Part shown: positions 34,396 to 45,900 of the stretch, one piece after another
Numbering within the stretch: the stretch's first letter is position 1
Layout of the letters: the number at the start of each line of letters is the position of its first letter
Assembly: GCA_022843625.1 (NCBI GenBank)
Contig: JALHNH010000002.1
Location: forward strand, 124,001 to 188,000
Reading direction: 5' to 3'
From: Bryobacter sp.
Lineage (GTDB): Bacteria; Acidobacteriota; Terriglobia; Bryobacterales; Bryobacteraceae
DNA: 64,000 nt
Translations under genes and position numbers: made by a program
The notes under the pieces: model-generated
Told to the model about the DNA's origin: nothing
Seen by the model: the letters and a program-made list of their open reading frames with translations, nothing else
Database searches by the model: none

Positions 34396-36771
34396 TCAGA
34401 AGTTGAAGCGGAACCCGCATTGCACGAGCCGCGGAATTCCCGGGAGCAGACCGCGGCTGCGGTCGACGATGGTGAGGCGGTCGGTGAGGTTCTTCACGGT
34501 GAAGAAGAGTGTGGTGCGGGTGGAGACGGGGACATTGACTGCGGCGTTCCAGATGGCGTTGCCGGGCAGGAGACCGCGCTGGCCGTCCGGGGTGCCGCCG
34601 ATGGTGTTGATGTCGTCGCCGAACTGGCGGCCGGTGTAGACGTTCTCGAAGAAGACGTTGACGCCCTTTGCATGGGTATAGCTGAGGCTCGAGGTGAGCA
34701 GGTGTTTCGGGGCGTAGGGCAGGCGGTTGCCGGTGATGCGGACGTTGGTGAAGCCGGGGACGTTGCTGAAACGATCGGAGGAAAAGCGAGCGATGGGCAG
34801 CGCGGTGAAGGCGGTGCGGAGCGTGACGTTGTGCCTGCGGGGCAGGAAGCGAAGGAGTTGCCAGGAGGTGGAGAACTCAGCGCCCTGGTGGAGCGTAGCC
34901 CCGGCGTTGGTGAGCGTGGCACCGAGGCCACCGGCGACGCTGGCAGGGACGATCTGGTTTTCAAAACCCATCCGGAAGAAGGTGGCTTCGGCGCGGAGTT
35001 CGCCGGTAAGGTTTACGCGGGCACCTGCTTCGTAGTTCCAGCTCAGCTCGGCATCGAGATCGACGGAAGCGCCGGTGTTGTTGTTGATGATGTCTTCGAC
35101 GCGGGGCGGAGCGAAGCCGCGATGGAGGCCAGTGAAAAAGGTGATGCGGCTGCCAACGGTGTAGGCGGCACCGAGGCCGGGGATCCACTGGGTGAGGCGG
35201 GTGTCGCCACGGGCTCCGTTGAGGTGGTTGACGCGGCGGAAGTTGACGGACTCAAAGCGGATGCCAGGAGTGACAGTGAGATTGCCGAAGACGAAACGAT
35301 TTTGCACGAAGAAGGACGTGGCGTGGGCGTGGCGGTCATTGTCTTCGACCAGGATGCCGTCGCGGGAAGTGGGGCGCGGACCATTCCTCTGCAGACGTTC
35401 CTGCATTTCGGAGTGGTAGCGGATGCCGAGATCGAGTTCGTTGCGGACCTTGCCCAGATTGAAAGTGGATTTCAGTTTAGGGTCGATGCCCCAGGTGTGA
35501 TAGTAGCGGAGGCGGCCTTCGTTGCCGCAGGTGGTGAGGAGATTCGCCATGCCGCCGCAGGCTGGGTCGGCTATGTCGTTGGGGCGCTGGTTGGAGTTGC
35601 TGGACTGGCGCCACCAGTCGCGGAGGAAGGCGGAGGCGTAGCCGTTGGTGGAGAGAACGAGATGGTCGGAGAGGGCCAGGGTGTGGGTGACGGCACCGGC
35701 GTAACGGTTGGTGTTGAAGAAGTCGTTGCGGAAGTCGTTCGCCCGGGGGCGGGCGAGAAACTCGTTTTCGCGAAGGCCGCTGTAGGTGAGGTTAGAATCC
35801 TCAGCGTAGGAGTTGAAGCGGAGGCCGAGAGTCTGGCGCGAGGAGAGGCTGGTGAGGGTTTTGATGTTGAAGTCTGTGAGGCCATGGCGGACGTTGTCCC
35901 GTGAGCCTTCGCCCTGTTTGCGCAGGATATCCACCAGCCAGCCGGTATTTTTGAAATTCGCACCGTATCTGGCGTGTCCGTTGAGGTAGTCGCGATTGCC
36001 GCCCATGAGCATGATCGAGCCTGAGCGCTTGTCGGGGATGACCGGGGTGACGTAGTTGATGACGCCGCCGACGGTCATTGGACCGTAGGCGATCTGTTCT
36101 CCGCCCTTGAGCACCTCAATGGTTTCGAAACGGTCGACGGGGGGGTGGTAGTAGGCGGCGTTGTCGCCGTAAGGCGCGAAGGAGAGCGGAAGGCCGTCTT
36201 CGAGAAGCAGGACTTTGGTGGAGCGGGTGGGGGAGAGGCCACGGATGCCGATATTGGGCCGGAGGCCAAAGGCGTCTTCGCCCCGGGTATGAACGCCGGT
36301 GACCTTCCGGAGAGCTTCTTCGGTTGTCATGACGATGCTTTCGCGGAGGACTTCTGCGGAGATGACTTCGGCAGCGCCGGGGAGACGCTGCAGGTCTGCA
36401 CCGGAGGAGAGGACGCGCCCGCCGGAGACGCGAAGTGTTTCGGCCAGGGGAGCGATGGCAAGGGTGACGTCTACTTGCAAGTGACTGGCTGCGACGGTGA
36501 TGCTCTGTTCGGTAGCGGAGAAGCCCGACGCCGAGGTCAGGAGGCGGTAAGTGCCGGGCGCAAGGGAAAGTTCAAAATGGCCCTGGGAATCAGACAGATT
36601 CACCGTTTCCCGGCCATTCAGGCTGGAAACAGCCTTAATCTGGGCCCCGGCGATGGCGGAGCGGGAGGCATCCTGCACGATGCCGCTGACGGGTACTGAT
36701 GGGGGCTGAGCCGAAAGAAGAGATACAATGGCCGTGGACCAGAGTAGCAGTTGCAAGCCACTTGCATTCAT
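34396..36771 (-). CDS. FecA-like TonB-dependent siderophore receptor
   Basis: This is a 791-residue outer-membrane receptor. A signal peptide (MNASGLQLLLWSTAIVSLLS) precedes a carboxypeptidase-regulatory-like domain at about residues 25-105 (VQDASRSAIAGAQIKAVSS). A TonB plug follows with VTGVHTRGEDAFGLRPNIGI, GLSPTRSTKVLLLEDGLPLS and IEVLKGGEQIAYGPMTVGGV. A 22-strand-type barrel ends in CGFRFNF. The plug motifs resemble FecA and related ferric-citrate or siderophore receptors, so iron uptake is the likeliest role. No FecIR-type regulator or periplasmic transporter is adjacent. It probably forms its own transcript. Confidence 0.9.
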   Translation of the reverse strand: MNASGLQLLLWSTAIVSLLSAQPPSVPVSGIVQDASRSAIAGAQIKAVSSLNGRETVNLSDSQGHFELSLAPGTYRLLTSASGFSATEQSITVAASHLQVDVTLAIAPLAETLRVSGGRVLSSGADLQRLPGAAEVISAEVLRESIVMTTEEALRKVTGVHTRGEDAFGLRPNIGIRGLSPTRSTKVLLLEDGLPLSFAPYGDNAAYYHPPVDRFETIEVLKGGEQIAYGPMTVGGVINYVTPVIPDKRSGSIMLMGGNRDYLNGHARYGANFKNTGWLVDILRKQGEGSRDNVRHGLTDFNIKTLTSLSSRQTLGLRFNSYAEDSNLTYSGLRENEFLARPRANDFRNDFFNTNRYAGAVTHTLALSDHLVLSTNGYASAFLRDWWRQSSNSNQRPNDIADPACGGMANLLTTCGNEGRLRYYHTWGIDPKLKSTFNLGKVRNELDLGIRYHSEMQERLQRNGPRPTSRDGILVEDNDRHAHATSFFVQNRFVFGNLTVTPGIRFESVNFRRVNHLNGARGDTRLTQWIPGLGAAYTVGSRITFFTGLHRGFAPPRVEDIINNNTGASVDLDAELSWNYEAGARVNLTGELRAEATFFRMGFENQIVPASVAGGLGATLTNAGATLHQGAEFSTSWQLLRFLPRRHNVTLRTAFTALPIARFSSDRFSNVPGFTNVRITGNRLPYAPKHLLTSSLSYTHAKGVNVFFENVYTGRQFGDDINTIGGTPDGQRGLLPGNAIWNAAVNVPVSTRTTLFFTVKNLTDRLTIVDRSRGLLPGIPRLVQCGFRFNF

Positions 36772-37990
36772 AAATTGAGCGTAGCATAAGGCGACTGAAT
36801 TGGTCCAGAATTAAGTTTCATAAAAATTCGAATTGGTCTGCCGTTTATATTGAGGAAAATGAAGAGTTAGTCATTCTTGGCGCACAGGCAGATGAGTTGG
36901 GTTGGGGAGGATGGGCCGAATGAAATCTCTTTGTGTGCTAGTTTGTCCCGATCAGACGAGGCTAGTCATTTGCAGCAAGGAGGACCGGCCGGCTGCCAAG
37001 GGGGCCATCTCAAGCTGCCAGCGATGCCTGAGATGAACCGTATTTCCGCGATCAATGCCAGATGGCGCAGAGTGCGCTGATCCCGCTGGCTCAGAATGGC
37101 GGTGCATATCGGGTGAGGGCGGTGGATGGAGTGGTGAATGCGATGCGGCTGCAGTTGAATGACGTGAAGCAGGATCTGCCGGTGTTCGCTGTGCGCAGTG
37201 TTTTTTTATGATCTACTCCGGAGGGCCAGGCATGAGCGGTGAAACGGAACTGGGCAAGAAGAGGTGGGCGTTCGCCGAAAGCACGGAGTAGGGTGCCAGG
37301 AATTTTGTAGATGCCGTTCGGGGGGAAGCTCGACCCAAGGTGGTCCATGGACCGGGAGGAGATCTCGAGCGTTGCGAATTTCTGTTCCAACGTCCGCAAT
37401 GCGTGCCGGACTTTCTTCGCGATCGAGGCACTTTTGGGGCGGAGGTGCATTCTCTTCCGCTTTTGTTGACGCCCAGCAACGCAGGCATCCATGTCGAAGG
37501 TTGGGTTTGCTGAATGGGGGGGAGTTCGGAGTGATCGATCGGATCTAACAGGATTTCATGTGTGGCTTTTTGCGCACGCTCAATGGCATTGAGCCTGGGA
37601 TCCCCGTAGAGCAGGATGTTGAGTTGTGACGCTTTGGCAATGCAACGGGCATCCACTCCCGATTCAGTTCTAAAGTGAGTCTCATCGCCTAAACCCTAGC
37701 CTTTGGGTAGTGGTCTATATCTTTCGAATCGCTTTCCATTGCTCCGGGTGAATGACTCAACCCTTTCAGCGCCTCTTCGGATATCGGGTTCGGGGCGGGA
37801 ATGACATGACCACCCGGAGGCGAACGACGCTCCATGGTCAAGTTGGCGTTCGTGAACTGTTGATCTCAAACAGAGCGGCTATGGCCAAAAAATTGCTTAT
37901 TACAGGGTGCCTGCTCAACCGCTAATCAAAATAAGATCTCCAACCCGCAGACGAAGATCGGTGAGCAAGAGTCTCAAAAAAGGAAATAGA
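36772..37990. other. Long stretch without intact genes
   Basis: Contains TATTGAGGAAAATGAAG near 36848, which recalls the core of the dispersed repeat. It also holds a permease fossil (37032-37211) and an ACCC-N8-GGGT inverted repeat (37693-37708) upstream of the PEP-CTERM gene. Several minus-strand frames at 37091-37656 overlap each other and look incoherent. No RNA gene was recognised. Confidence 0.4.
37032..37211 (+). pseudogene. Fragment of an ADOP/MacB-type permease
   Basis: Reads DEPYFRDQCQMAQSALIPLA, then GGAYRVRAVDGVVNAMRLQL and KQDLPVFAVRSVFL before a stop. This resembles the end of the MacB-type extracytoplasmic domain of ADOP permeases, where a PYFY...PLAQ segment is followed by a VRT...A+R..+...D..LPV..V pattern. 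Both flanks lack the membrane domains. It is about 60 codons long and has no start signal. Confidence 0.4.
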
Positions 37991-38659
37991 ATGAAATCGT
38001 ACATTGCAGCTGTCGTTCACACTGCTGCCGTATTCAGCTTGGCCCTATTCAGTATAGGATCCAACGTAATTGCAGCAACAGTCACGTACAACACCAACTC
38101 GCCGGACACCGGATTCATGTCTGGCGGCACAACTTTAAGCGGTACGAACGGGGCGAGCCTTGTTTATAGTGCCTTGCCATCTACCCCAATTGGACCCCCT
38201 TCCAATGTGAACTTCGGCTACTTCACTTTGTTTTGTCCGGCATGCACAGATAAGCCCAGTACCGGGACTCTTGGCAGCGCTTCGTTTAGTGCGTTCACCT
38301 TCAATCTCGTTGTGACCGATGAGACCGATGGTGGCGTGGGAACTTTTGTGGGGAGTTCCTCAGGCGGCCTCATTTATAGCAACGCCAGCACGATCAACAT
38401 CACCTGGTTTCCACTCATTTTAGGTCCTGGCACCGTAAACGCTGACAGCGGATCGTTTGGGACTACAGTGATTGTTTTGAGGAGAGATACGCGTATTGTT
38501 CCGCCCAACTCGGGCTCCAAACCGGGGCAGACGACCCTGGAAGGCTTCATCACTTCAGGCGCGGGAGCGCCAGCGGTAGAAGAAGTACCGGAGCCTGGGA
38601 CCCTGGCACTTTTGGCGACTGGCCTGATTGGCCTTCATTGCTTCAAGCGAAAAAAATAG
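37991..38659 (+). CDS. PEP-CTERM sorting-domain protein
   Basis: This is a 222-residue exported protein. A signal peptide (MKSYIAAVVHTAAVFSLALF) is followed by a Ser/Thr/Gly-rich beta-type body of unknown function. The C-terminal sorting signal VPEPGTLALLATGLIGL ends in the basic FKRKK. PEP-CTERM proteins are cut and anchored or released by an exosortase, usually in bacteria making exopolysaccharide or biofilm; no exosortase lies in this window. AGGA is placed 8 bases before the ATG. Upstream starts would add 28 basic residues and were rejected. A strong hairpin follows the gene. Confidence 0.88.
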   Translation: MKSYIAAVVHTAAVFSLALFSIGSNVIAATVTYNTNSPDTGFMSGGTTLSGTNGASLVYSALPSTPIGPPSNVNFGYFTLFCPACTDKPSTGTLGSASFSAFTFNLVVTDETDGGVGTFVGSSSGGLIYSNASTINITWFPLILGPGTVNADSGSFGTTVIVLRRDTRIVPPNSGSKPGQTTLEGFITSGAGAPAVEEVPEPGTLALLATGLIGLHCFKRKK

Positions 38660-38680
38660 ATTTTCGTCAGGTTGTTCCAT

Positions 38681-38714
38681 AAAGTCGCTCAGTGTTGGTA
38701 TGCTGAGCGACTTT
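38681..38714 (+). terminator. Perfect hairpin after the PEP-CTERM gene
   Basis: AAAGTCGCTCAG pairs with CTGAGCGACTTT over 12 bases with a 10-base loop. The left arm begins with AAA and the right arm ends with TTT, so it could work in both directions, although no longer T-run follows. Confidence 0.75.
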
Positions 38715-38871
38715 CATAGAGTGCTAACTGGTGTAGACAAAACGGCATAGCGAAGTTGTCCCCGGTACACAAGCGCCCAATGTGGCCCGTTGCATGTGTT
38801 GAATTCTGATGCAGGCCAACACACCGGTTGATCCAAACGGAGGGGATTGATTTCTGATAGTCTGCTTTTCT

Positions 38872-39678
38872 ATGTCGACTATTGGAGATCAATACATATT
38901 GGGAGTGGGGCGGTCTGACCATGACCGGCTTCATGTGATTAGCGAGATTCATGATGGGGAAACGCGGGAGTTACTGAAGCGCGCAGGGCTTGCGGCAGGG
39001 CATCGGTTTGTTGAGTTCGGCTGTGGTCTGGGGTACGTGTCGCGGTGGGCGGCTGAGCTTGGGGCTCATGCTACGGGGATTGATTTGAATGAGCATCAGG
39101 TGGAGGTGGCGCAGAAGCTTGCGGATCATTCCGGGGTCACGAACGCCCAATTTCGGGTGGCCAACATTTATGAACATGGGCTCGAGCCGGAGAGTCTGGA
39201 TATGACGCATTGCCGGTGGTTGTTGGTGCATTTGAGCCGGCCGGTGGAAGCGATGCGGAGTATCTATGCGGCACTGAAGCCGGGTGGGGTGATGGTTTGT
39301 GAAGAGTGTGATGCGAGTGCCATTTACAGTGAGCCGCCATCTCATGCCTATCAGGAGATGGTTGAGTTGGGGCTGAATGCGGGTAAGCGGCGCGGGGTGG
39401 ATTATGCGGGTTGGCGGCGGGTGCATCTGTGGGCGCGGGAGGCGGGCTTTGAGATTGTTCATGTGAGTGCTTATCAGCCGCATTACATTAGCGGTAAGCA
39501 TAAGGGTTTCTGGAACTGGACGATGGTGACTGCGGGAGAGGGGATGGTGAGGGAAGGGACGCTGAGTGAGGAGCGGCTGCGGGAGTTGGAGCGGGGGATG
39601 AGTGCAGCGGACATGGACCCCCATACGGTGGTGGCCCATGCCCGGATGCATCAGTTGATTGCGCGGAAGCCTGTTTAG
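38872..39678 (+). CDS. SAM-dependent methyltransferase
   Basis: This is a 268-residue class I methyltransferase. SAM-binding motif I is VEFGCGLGYVSRWAAELG at about residues 46-63, followed by the acidic ribose contact in ATGIDLNEHQVE. Later come the motif-IV-like LDMTHCRWLLVHLSRP and the post-motif ALKPGGVMVCEECDA. Substrate specificity is not evident; small-molecule methylases with this layout are common. GGAGGGG lies about 25 bases upstream, rather far, so the start is the first sensible ATG. It stands between the PEP-CTERM gene and the giant RHS gene, transcribed convergently with the latter. Confidence 0.85.
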   Translation: MSTIGDQYILGVGRSDHDRLHVISEIHDGETRELLKRAGLAAGHRFVEFGCGLGYVSRWAAELGAHATGIDLNEHQVEVAQKLADHSGVTNAQFRVANIYEHGLEPESLDMTHCRWLLVHLSRPVEAMRSIYAALKPGGVMVCEECDASAIYSEPPSHAYQEMVELGLNAGKRRGVDYAGWRRVHLWAREAGFEIVHVSAYQPHYISGKHKGFWNWTMVTAGEGMVREGTLSEERLRELERGMSAADMDPHTVVAHARMHQLIARKPV

Positions 39679-39918
39679 TTGACGGGCTTTAGGTCTCGGC
39701 GCACCTTTCTGATGCTGTCGCGGGCCCATGGTGAAGCCTTCATTCGCACTACACCGGATAGTGCGAGCGCTGAAACCAACTGGGGGTCAAGCATTCTCGC
39801 CCGCCCAGGACTCGCAGGACTTCGCCAACGAGGCACGGTTGGAGAGAGCCCTACAAGGCAGAGGAGATGCAACAGCGGTGGCCAGAGCTTGCCGTGTTGA
39901 ATGCAAAGTTCTGGAAGT

Positions 39919-42900
39919 TCAGAAATAGAGAGCGCAAGCTCCCTCGATTGGCACAGCAGCAAAAGTTGCTTGCAACTGAGGGATTGTTAAGTTCATGTTC
40001 CCCTGATAGAGGGCAACTAGCAGATCATCCCAACCTGAGGCGGCAGTACCAGTAAGCCCATAGACCAAGACAGCCGTCGCAACGGTGCACAAACTACCCT
40101 TTACAGCAAATCTAGCGGCAATTAGTGCGTAGCTTGGGGCGCTGTCGGCCAGCCCAAGCGGGTCGGTTCGATTCAGCGGGGAATTGCTTGCGTAATTGAA
40201 GGCGAAGGGTAGTAAGGGGTCAGCTTGAAGGAAGCGGCCGGTCTGCGGACTATACAGGCGAGCACGAAAGTAGATATCACCACTGAGAGGAAGGGTTTCT
40301 CGGGCAGTGAAGGAAAGTTGGGTATTGATGGCTGGATTGGTGTTTTGAAGAGGGCGGCCAAAAGAGTCGAGGAGAAGCTGGCTGAGGACGGAACCAGAGT
40401 TGTCGATGACCGTACGGATGGTGCCGACGTTGTCTTTAAGGAACCAACGAGTTTGGCCGGCAACATCTTCAGCCAGTACGGCGTCGAGTCGATTTTCATA
40501 AAGGCGGCGGGTGACGATGCCTCCTGGAGCTATGGCAACGATGGGGTGGAGGGCATCGAAATAAAAGAGCGTCTGGCCAGCGGATTCGGTGAGCGAGATA
40601 CGCCGGTTGAGAGCGTCATAGCTAAAAGAGTTGCGGCCCGTCTCGACAGCAGAAGCGTTGCGCGCGATGATGGCGGTGACACGATTGCGGAAGTCATAGG
40701 CATAGGACAGGGTTGTGCCATCTAATCGATTCCGGCGTTGGACTAGATTGCCTTCAGCGTCGTAAGTGTATTCAAACTGGGCGTCAGAGAGGAGGAGATT
40801 GCCGCCCAGGCCGCTCTGGTAGCTGTATTGATGTGTGGGACTCAAATGACTGGTGAGGCGGTTGCCGGCTGAGTCATAGCTGTAGGATTCCTGCGGCTGA
40901 ATGAGGGGGTTGGGATGAGTGGCGCGAGTGAGTTGTCGAGCAGTATCGTATTCGAAGAGATGGAGACCTTCTGTGTCGGTCATTTGGGTTATGTCTCCAA
41001 GGGCATTTCGCCCAAAGGTAAGGATATTTAAGGCTGCGGTGCCGCTTGGGTTTGTATGCCGAAGTGCGCTGAGGCGAGAGGGGCAGCCACTGCAGTCGTA
41101 TTCCATAGCAGTATTGGCGACTGGCAAAGAGCCTGCCAAGTCTGCGAATCGGCTGACTGAGACGGGCAGGTCAGCCAAGTCGTAGTCAATCTGGACCCGT
41201 TTATTGTTTGCGCCGCTGATGGACTGTGTGAGGGTTGTGACCTGGTCAAGACCGTTGAAGCTGAACTGGGTATTGCCACCAAGAGAATCAATGGTCCCTG
41301 TCTGATTGTTGTCTGCATCAAAGGTGTAATCTAGGGTGAAGGTTGGTTGTCCGGTGTAGGTAGCTTGCGAACGGGTTTGGCGGCCGAGAGCATCGTATTG
41401 CATCGTAAGGGTCGCGAAGGGATCGGAAGCAGAAAGGATAAAGCCATAAGAATCGTAGGTGTAGTTGATGACGCGGCCGTCGGCCCAGGTTTCGCGGATT
41501 GTTTTATGGGCAGCGTTTACAAGATAGTCAATCCGTCGACCGTTCCGATCGATTTTAAAAAGCAGGTCGCCAGTGGAGCTCCATCCAAAGTTGGCAGTGG
41601 CCCCCTGGGGATCGCGAATTGTGGATGGGAAACCTTGAGGGGTGAAGGTTCGGAAAGTGGTCGCACCTTGTGGGTCGATGAAATGGGTCTGATTGCCATT
41701 GGCGTCGTAGCGGAACTCGGTGGTTCGGCCAGCTCGATCCCGCTGGAAAATCAGACGGCAGTTGGAGTCAAAGGTGTTGGTTGAGACACCACCTGCTGGA
41801 TCGGTGCTGCTGGAGATGATGTTGCATAGAGGGCTATATGTGAAAGTGGTTCGGCGATTCGCGGAATCCGTACGAGAGAGGACGTTGCCGGCTGCGTCAT
41901 AGGTAAAGCTGGTGAGGTTTCCGGCGGGATCGCGTTGGGTTAGCAGGTTGTTTGCAGTGTCATAGGTGCGAACGGTGTCGCGGAAAGCCAAGGCGTTCAG
42001 GTAGCGGCGCTCTGTGAGGAGGTTGCCGCGCTCGTCGTATATGTAATCGCGGCGGAAGCCACGGCCGTTGAAGATGGTTTGCGTGAGTGCGCCGGGGGTG
42101 CTGGAAAGCTGACTGCAGCCGGCCAGGGTAGTGATGTTGCCTTCTGGGGGGCAGGAGGCGGTGAGGCGGCCCGTTGCGTCATAGACGTTGCGGATTACGT
42201 CACGGCCTGATGGATCCTGACTGCGGGTGAGGTAGTTGGGGAATGCGGGATTCTCGTAGAAATTGCGGGTGATCTGGTTGAGCTGATCGGCAACGGTGGA
42301 GAGGTTGCCAGCAGCGTCGTAGGTGTAGCGGAGTTCGGCACCGCCTGGTTCGCGGATGTTGGTAATGCGGTTTTGGCCGTCGCGGGTGAGGGTGAGCTGG
42401 ACGCCGGTAGAACTCAGGATGGCGGTTGGGGTGAAGGTGAGGGTATTGCCGTTTCGATCGCGGATGAGCTTGATGCCGTCGATCTCATCCATCTCGTAGC
42501 GAACCCCTTCTTTGGTGGTGAGGTTGTAGCGGCGTGGATTCCAGACGTTGGTTAGGTCTGCGAAGGCAACGCCATCAAAGAGGAAGACACTGGTTTCCGG
42601 GACATCCAGTTTGTCGAAGACACCGGGGTCTGGCGTGAAGGCTGGAGTGACTACGTTGGGAAAGAGGAAGGATGGCGCGGAGGGGGTGAAGCGGAAGCCG
42701 ACGCGGCGGCCGTCGGGGGTGGTGACGTAGACTTTAGCTCCTGGAGTGATGCCCTGTAGGGGCGTCTCGGTGGGTGCGTCGACTACAGAGCCAAAGAGGC
42801 CGAGCCGCCAGCCAGCGCCGAAGTCGCTGGAACGGGTGTCAATGCTGTCGTAGATGCGAGTGATGTTGAGCGGGACACCGACGAAGGGGATGGTAAGGTC

Positions 42901-45900
42901 TTTGATCGTGGCAGTGAACTGGCCCAGTTTGAGGTTGCCGGAAACGGTGTAGGGAAGTTCCCGGACAATGCTTTCGAAGCCTTTGGTGATGGTGACCACG
43001 ACAGTGTAGGCGTCATTTGCCAGGAGAGTTGGATCGATTGTGGCGATGGAGGCGGCAGTGATGGTGCCGGTGCCTGTGGCGAGTTGACGATCGAGGACGC
43101 CGGGTTTCTTAAGGACGACGGTCCAGGTGAGGGAGGGGCCACCGGCGTTGGGATCGGTGATGGTAGCAACGATGTTTACGGGGCGGTTGAGATCCGTGCC
43201 AACAGAGGGTGAGATGAGCTCAAAAGTGGCAGGGGGGATGTCGATGACGGTGACAGTGAAGTTCTGGAGGGCCGCAGCCCCCTGGAGATCCTGAGCGCGC
43301 GCGATGAAGGCCTGGGGGCCGACTTGGCTTGGCTGAGGAGTCCAGGAGATGAGGCCGGTGGATGCGTTGATGGTGGCTCCCGCGGGGAAGGTAACAAGGC
43401 TATAGGTGATGGTTGTACCTTCTGGATCAAACGCATTCATATCGTAGGCGTAGGGCTGGTTGGTGCGGCCCTGAGTTACTGCTTCGGAGAAGATGACAGG
43501 GGGTGAGTTTACACTGACGGCGCTGGCGACGACTATGGTCCAGGACTGGGTGGCGATGGCACCGATGTTGTCGCGCGCTTCAATCGAGATTGGGTGGGCG
43601 CCGACCTGGCTTGTGTTGGGAGTCCAGAGGATGACGCCGGTGGTTGGGTTGAGCGTCATGCCTGTGGGGGCAGAGAGGAGAGCGAAGGCGATGGTGTCGC
43701 CGGCGTCAGGGTCGGTAGCGGCGGGGATGTAGTTGTAGGTGGAGTTTGCGTTTGCCGTGGTGGGGGGGATGGAGGTGAAGGCAGGGCCACGGTTGAGGTT
43801 CTGGGTGTTGATGGTGAAGGACTGGGTGGCGGTGGCACCGCTGAGGTCGCGGACGCGGAGGACTACGGGGAATGCGCCTTGAGCAGTGGGTGTCCACTGG
43901 ATAAGGCCAGTGGTGGAGTTGAGGGTCATGCCGGAGGGACCGTTATCGAGCAGGTAGGTAAGGATGTCGCCTGCGTCAGCGTCTGTGGCGCGTACGGCGT
44001 AAGAGTAGATGCGGCCGACATTGGCGCTGGAGAGTGGAGTGGATATCAGTTGCGGCGGTGTGTTGACGATCTGGGTTTCGATGAAGAGAGTGAAGGTTTG
44101 GGTGGCGGTGCGGCTGCGGGTGTCGCGCACGGTGATGGAGATGCGATATGTGCCGCCCTGACCCGCGCCGGGGAGCCAGTTGAGGCGGCCGGTGGGACTT
44201 TGGGTCATGCCAGCGGGTGCGCCGGTGATCTGCCAGGTGAGGACTTCGGCGGGGTCCGGGTCAGCTACGGTGGGTGTGTATACGTAAGCGGCTTCCGTGC
44301 GGCCACGGGTGGGAGGGGCGGTGAGGATGCTGGGTGGGGTGTCGCCGCGTTGGGTGCGGGGTATTGGAGTTACAGAGGATTCGGTGCCGGTGCGCGATTC
44401 CTGGCCGAGTGAGTTGAGCCAGCGGACTTCATAGAAGTAAGTGGAGTTGTTGGTGAGGGGTTGATCGGAGAAGGCACCGGTGGTGGTGATGAGAGCGCCA
44501 CGAAGGAGGGTGGATGCGCCGGTGGGGGTGCGGCGGTAGATGTTGTAGCTGACGGCCCCTGGGATGGGAGTCCATTTGAGGTCGGCACCGCTGTCTTTGG
44601 CACGGGGGAGGAGATCGTCAATGGTGACGAAGGGGCCCTGGCCGATGATAAGTTGGGCGGCGTGCTGGTTGTTGGTTTCACTGCCTTCGACGATGAGGTT
44701 GGTAGTGTCGGCGGTGACAACGAGATTGAATTGGCCGGAGGGTGGGTTGAGCCAGGTGACGGCGAGGTCTTCGTATTCGCCGGGGTTGAGGATGCGGGTG
44801 GTGTTGAGAGCTCCGAGGAGCGGGCCGCCGACGCCGTTGCGGAATTCGACACGGTTGATTGGGGCAGGGAGGGAGCCTCCGTTGCCGATGCGGGCCAGGA
44901 GGCTAGTGGAGGCAGGGAAGTTTGCGTCGAGACGGCGGAGGAGGGAGACAGAGATATCGGGAGCGGAGTTGGGCTGGATGACGGAGTTGGGGAGGAAGCC
45001 GTTGGTGCGGAAGTTGTTGAGGCCGGGGGTAAGCCAGTTGGGAGTGGTGATGGTTGGGATGGTGAGGTTGTCGTTGACGTTGGTGATGGTGAAGCCGTCC
45101 TGATTCCAGACAGGGCGGGTGTTGGCCCAATTGTTGTTGAGGCCAGTATAGGCACGGAGGCCGGGGCCGGTGCCAGAGAGGGGGATGTCGGCTACGACAA
45201 GGATGTCGGCATGGCCGTCGAGATCAATGTCGGCGACAGAAGGGCCTTCGCCGGCAGTGGTGGAGCCGTGGGGAAACTGATTGAGGATGAAGCCGTCTGA
45301 GCCACGGAGGATGTAGAACTTCTGCTGGTCTGCGTAGATGATCTCTGAGCTGCCGTCGTTGTTGAGATCGAAGATGACAGAGCTGGTGACGCCGGAGGTG
45401 GTTTCGAAGATCGGGATACTCCATTTAATGGAGCCGTCGGTTTCGTAGAGGATGTAGTTAAATCGATCGACGATGCCGAATTCAGGTTGGCCATCGCCGT
45501 CGACATCGCCGATGGCGGGCTGGCCACCCCAGGTTTGATGAATTGCGTGACTAACCGACCACTTGATTGTGCCGTCGTGTTCGAGGAGATAGACCAGATT
45601 GTTGCCGTAGGGACGGATGAGGATTTCAGGGTTGGGGTCTGAGTCGAAATTGGCGATGGCGACGGGACCGTCGAGGAGGGTGGCTGGCGTGTTTAGCTTG
45701 TTCCAGTAGATGGAGCCGTCGGCGCGGTAGGCAGTTGGACCGGCGATGACTTCGAGGTTGCCGTCGAGGTCGAGGTCAGCTACGGCCGAGGCGATATGAC
45801 CAGCGTAGCCCAGGCCACGGGCTGCGGTTCCTCGCCAAAGACGAGTTCCGGTGGAGGAGAAGACATTGCGACCGGCGATGAGTTCGATGGTGCCGTTGCG

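Noticed and set aside
34378..35904. A 508-codon plus-strand frame opposite the FecA-like receptor gene
   Set aside because: Composition is Val/Gly/Glu-rich and lacks any domain, while the minus strand carries a complete receptor. It is a by-product of high GC at third codon positions.
37091..37656. Minus-strand frames considered as a degenerate gene
   Set aside because: Overlapping frames break off mutually and no family is recognisable. Only the plus-strand permease fossil next to it looks real.
39679..39918. Short frames between the methyltransferase and RHS genes considered as an immunity gene
   Set aside because: None has a start signal or coherent protein character, and those on the minus strand overlap the RHS 3' end.
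43594..45300. Long plus-strand Gly/Val/Glu-rich frames opposite the RHS gene
   Set aside because: They mirror the RHS repeats and have no start signals or domains.
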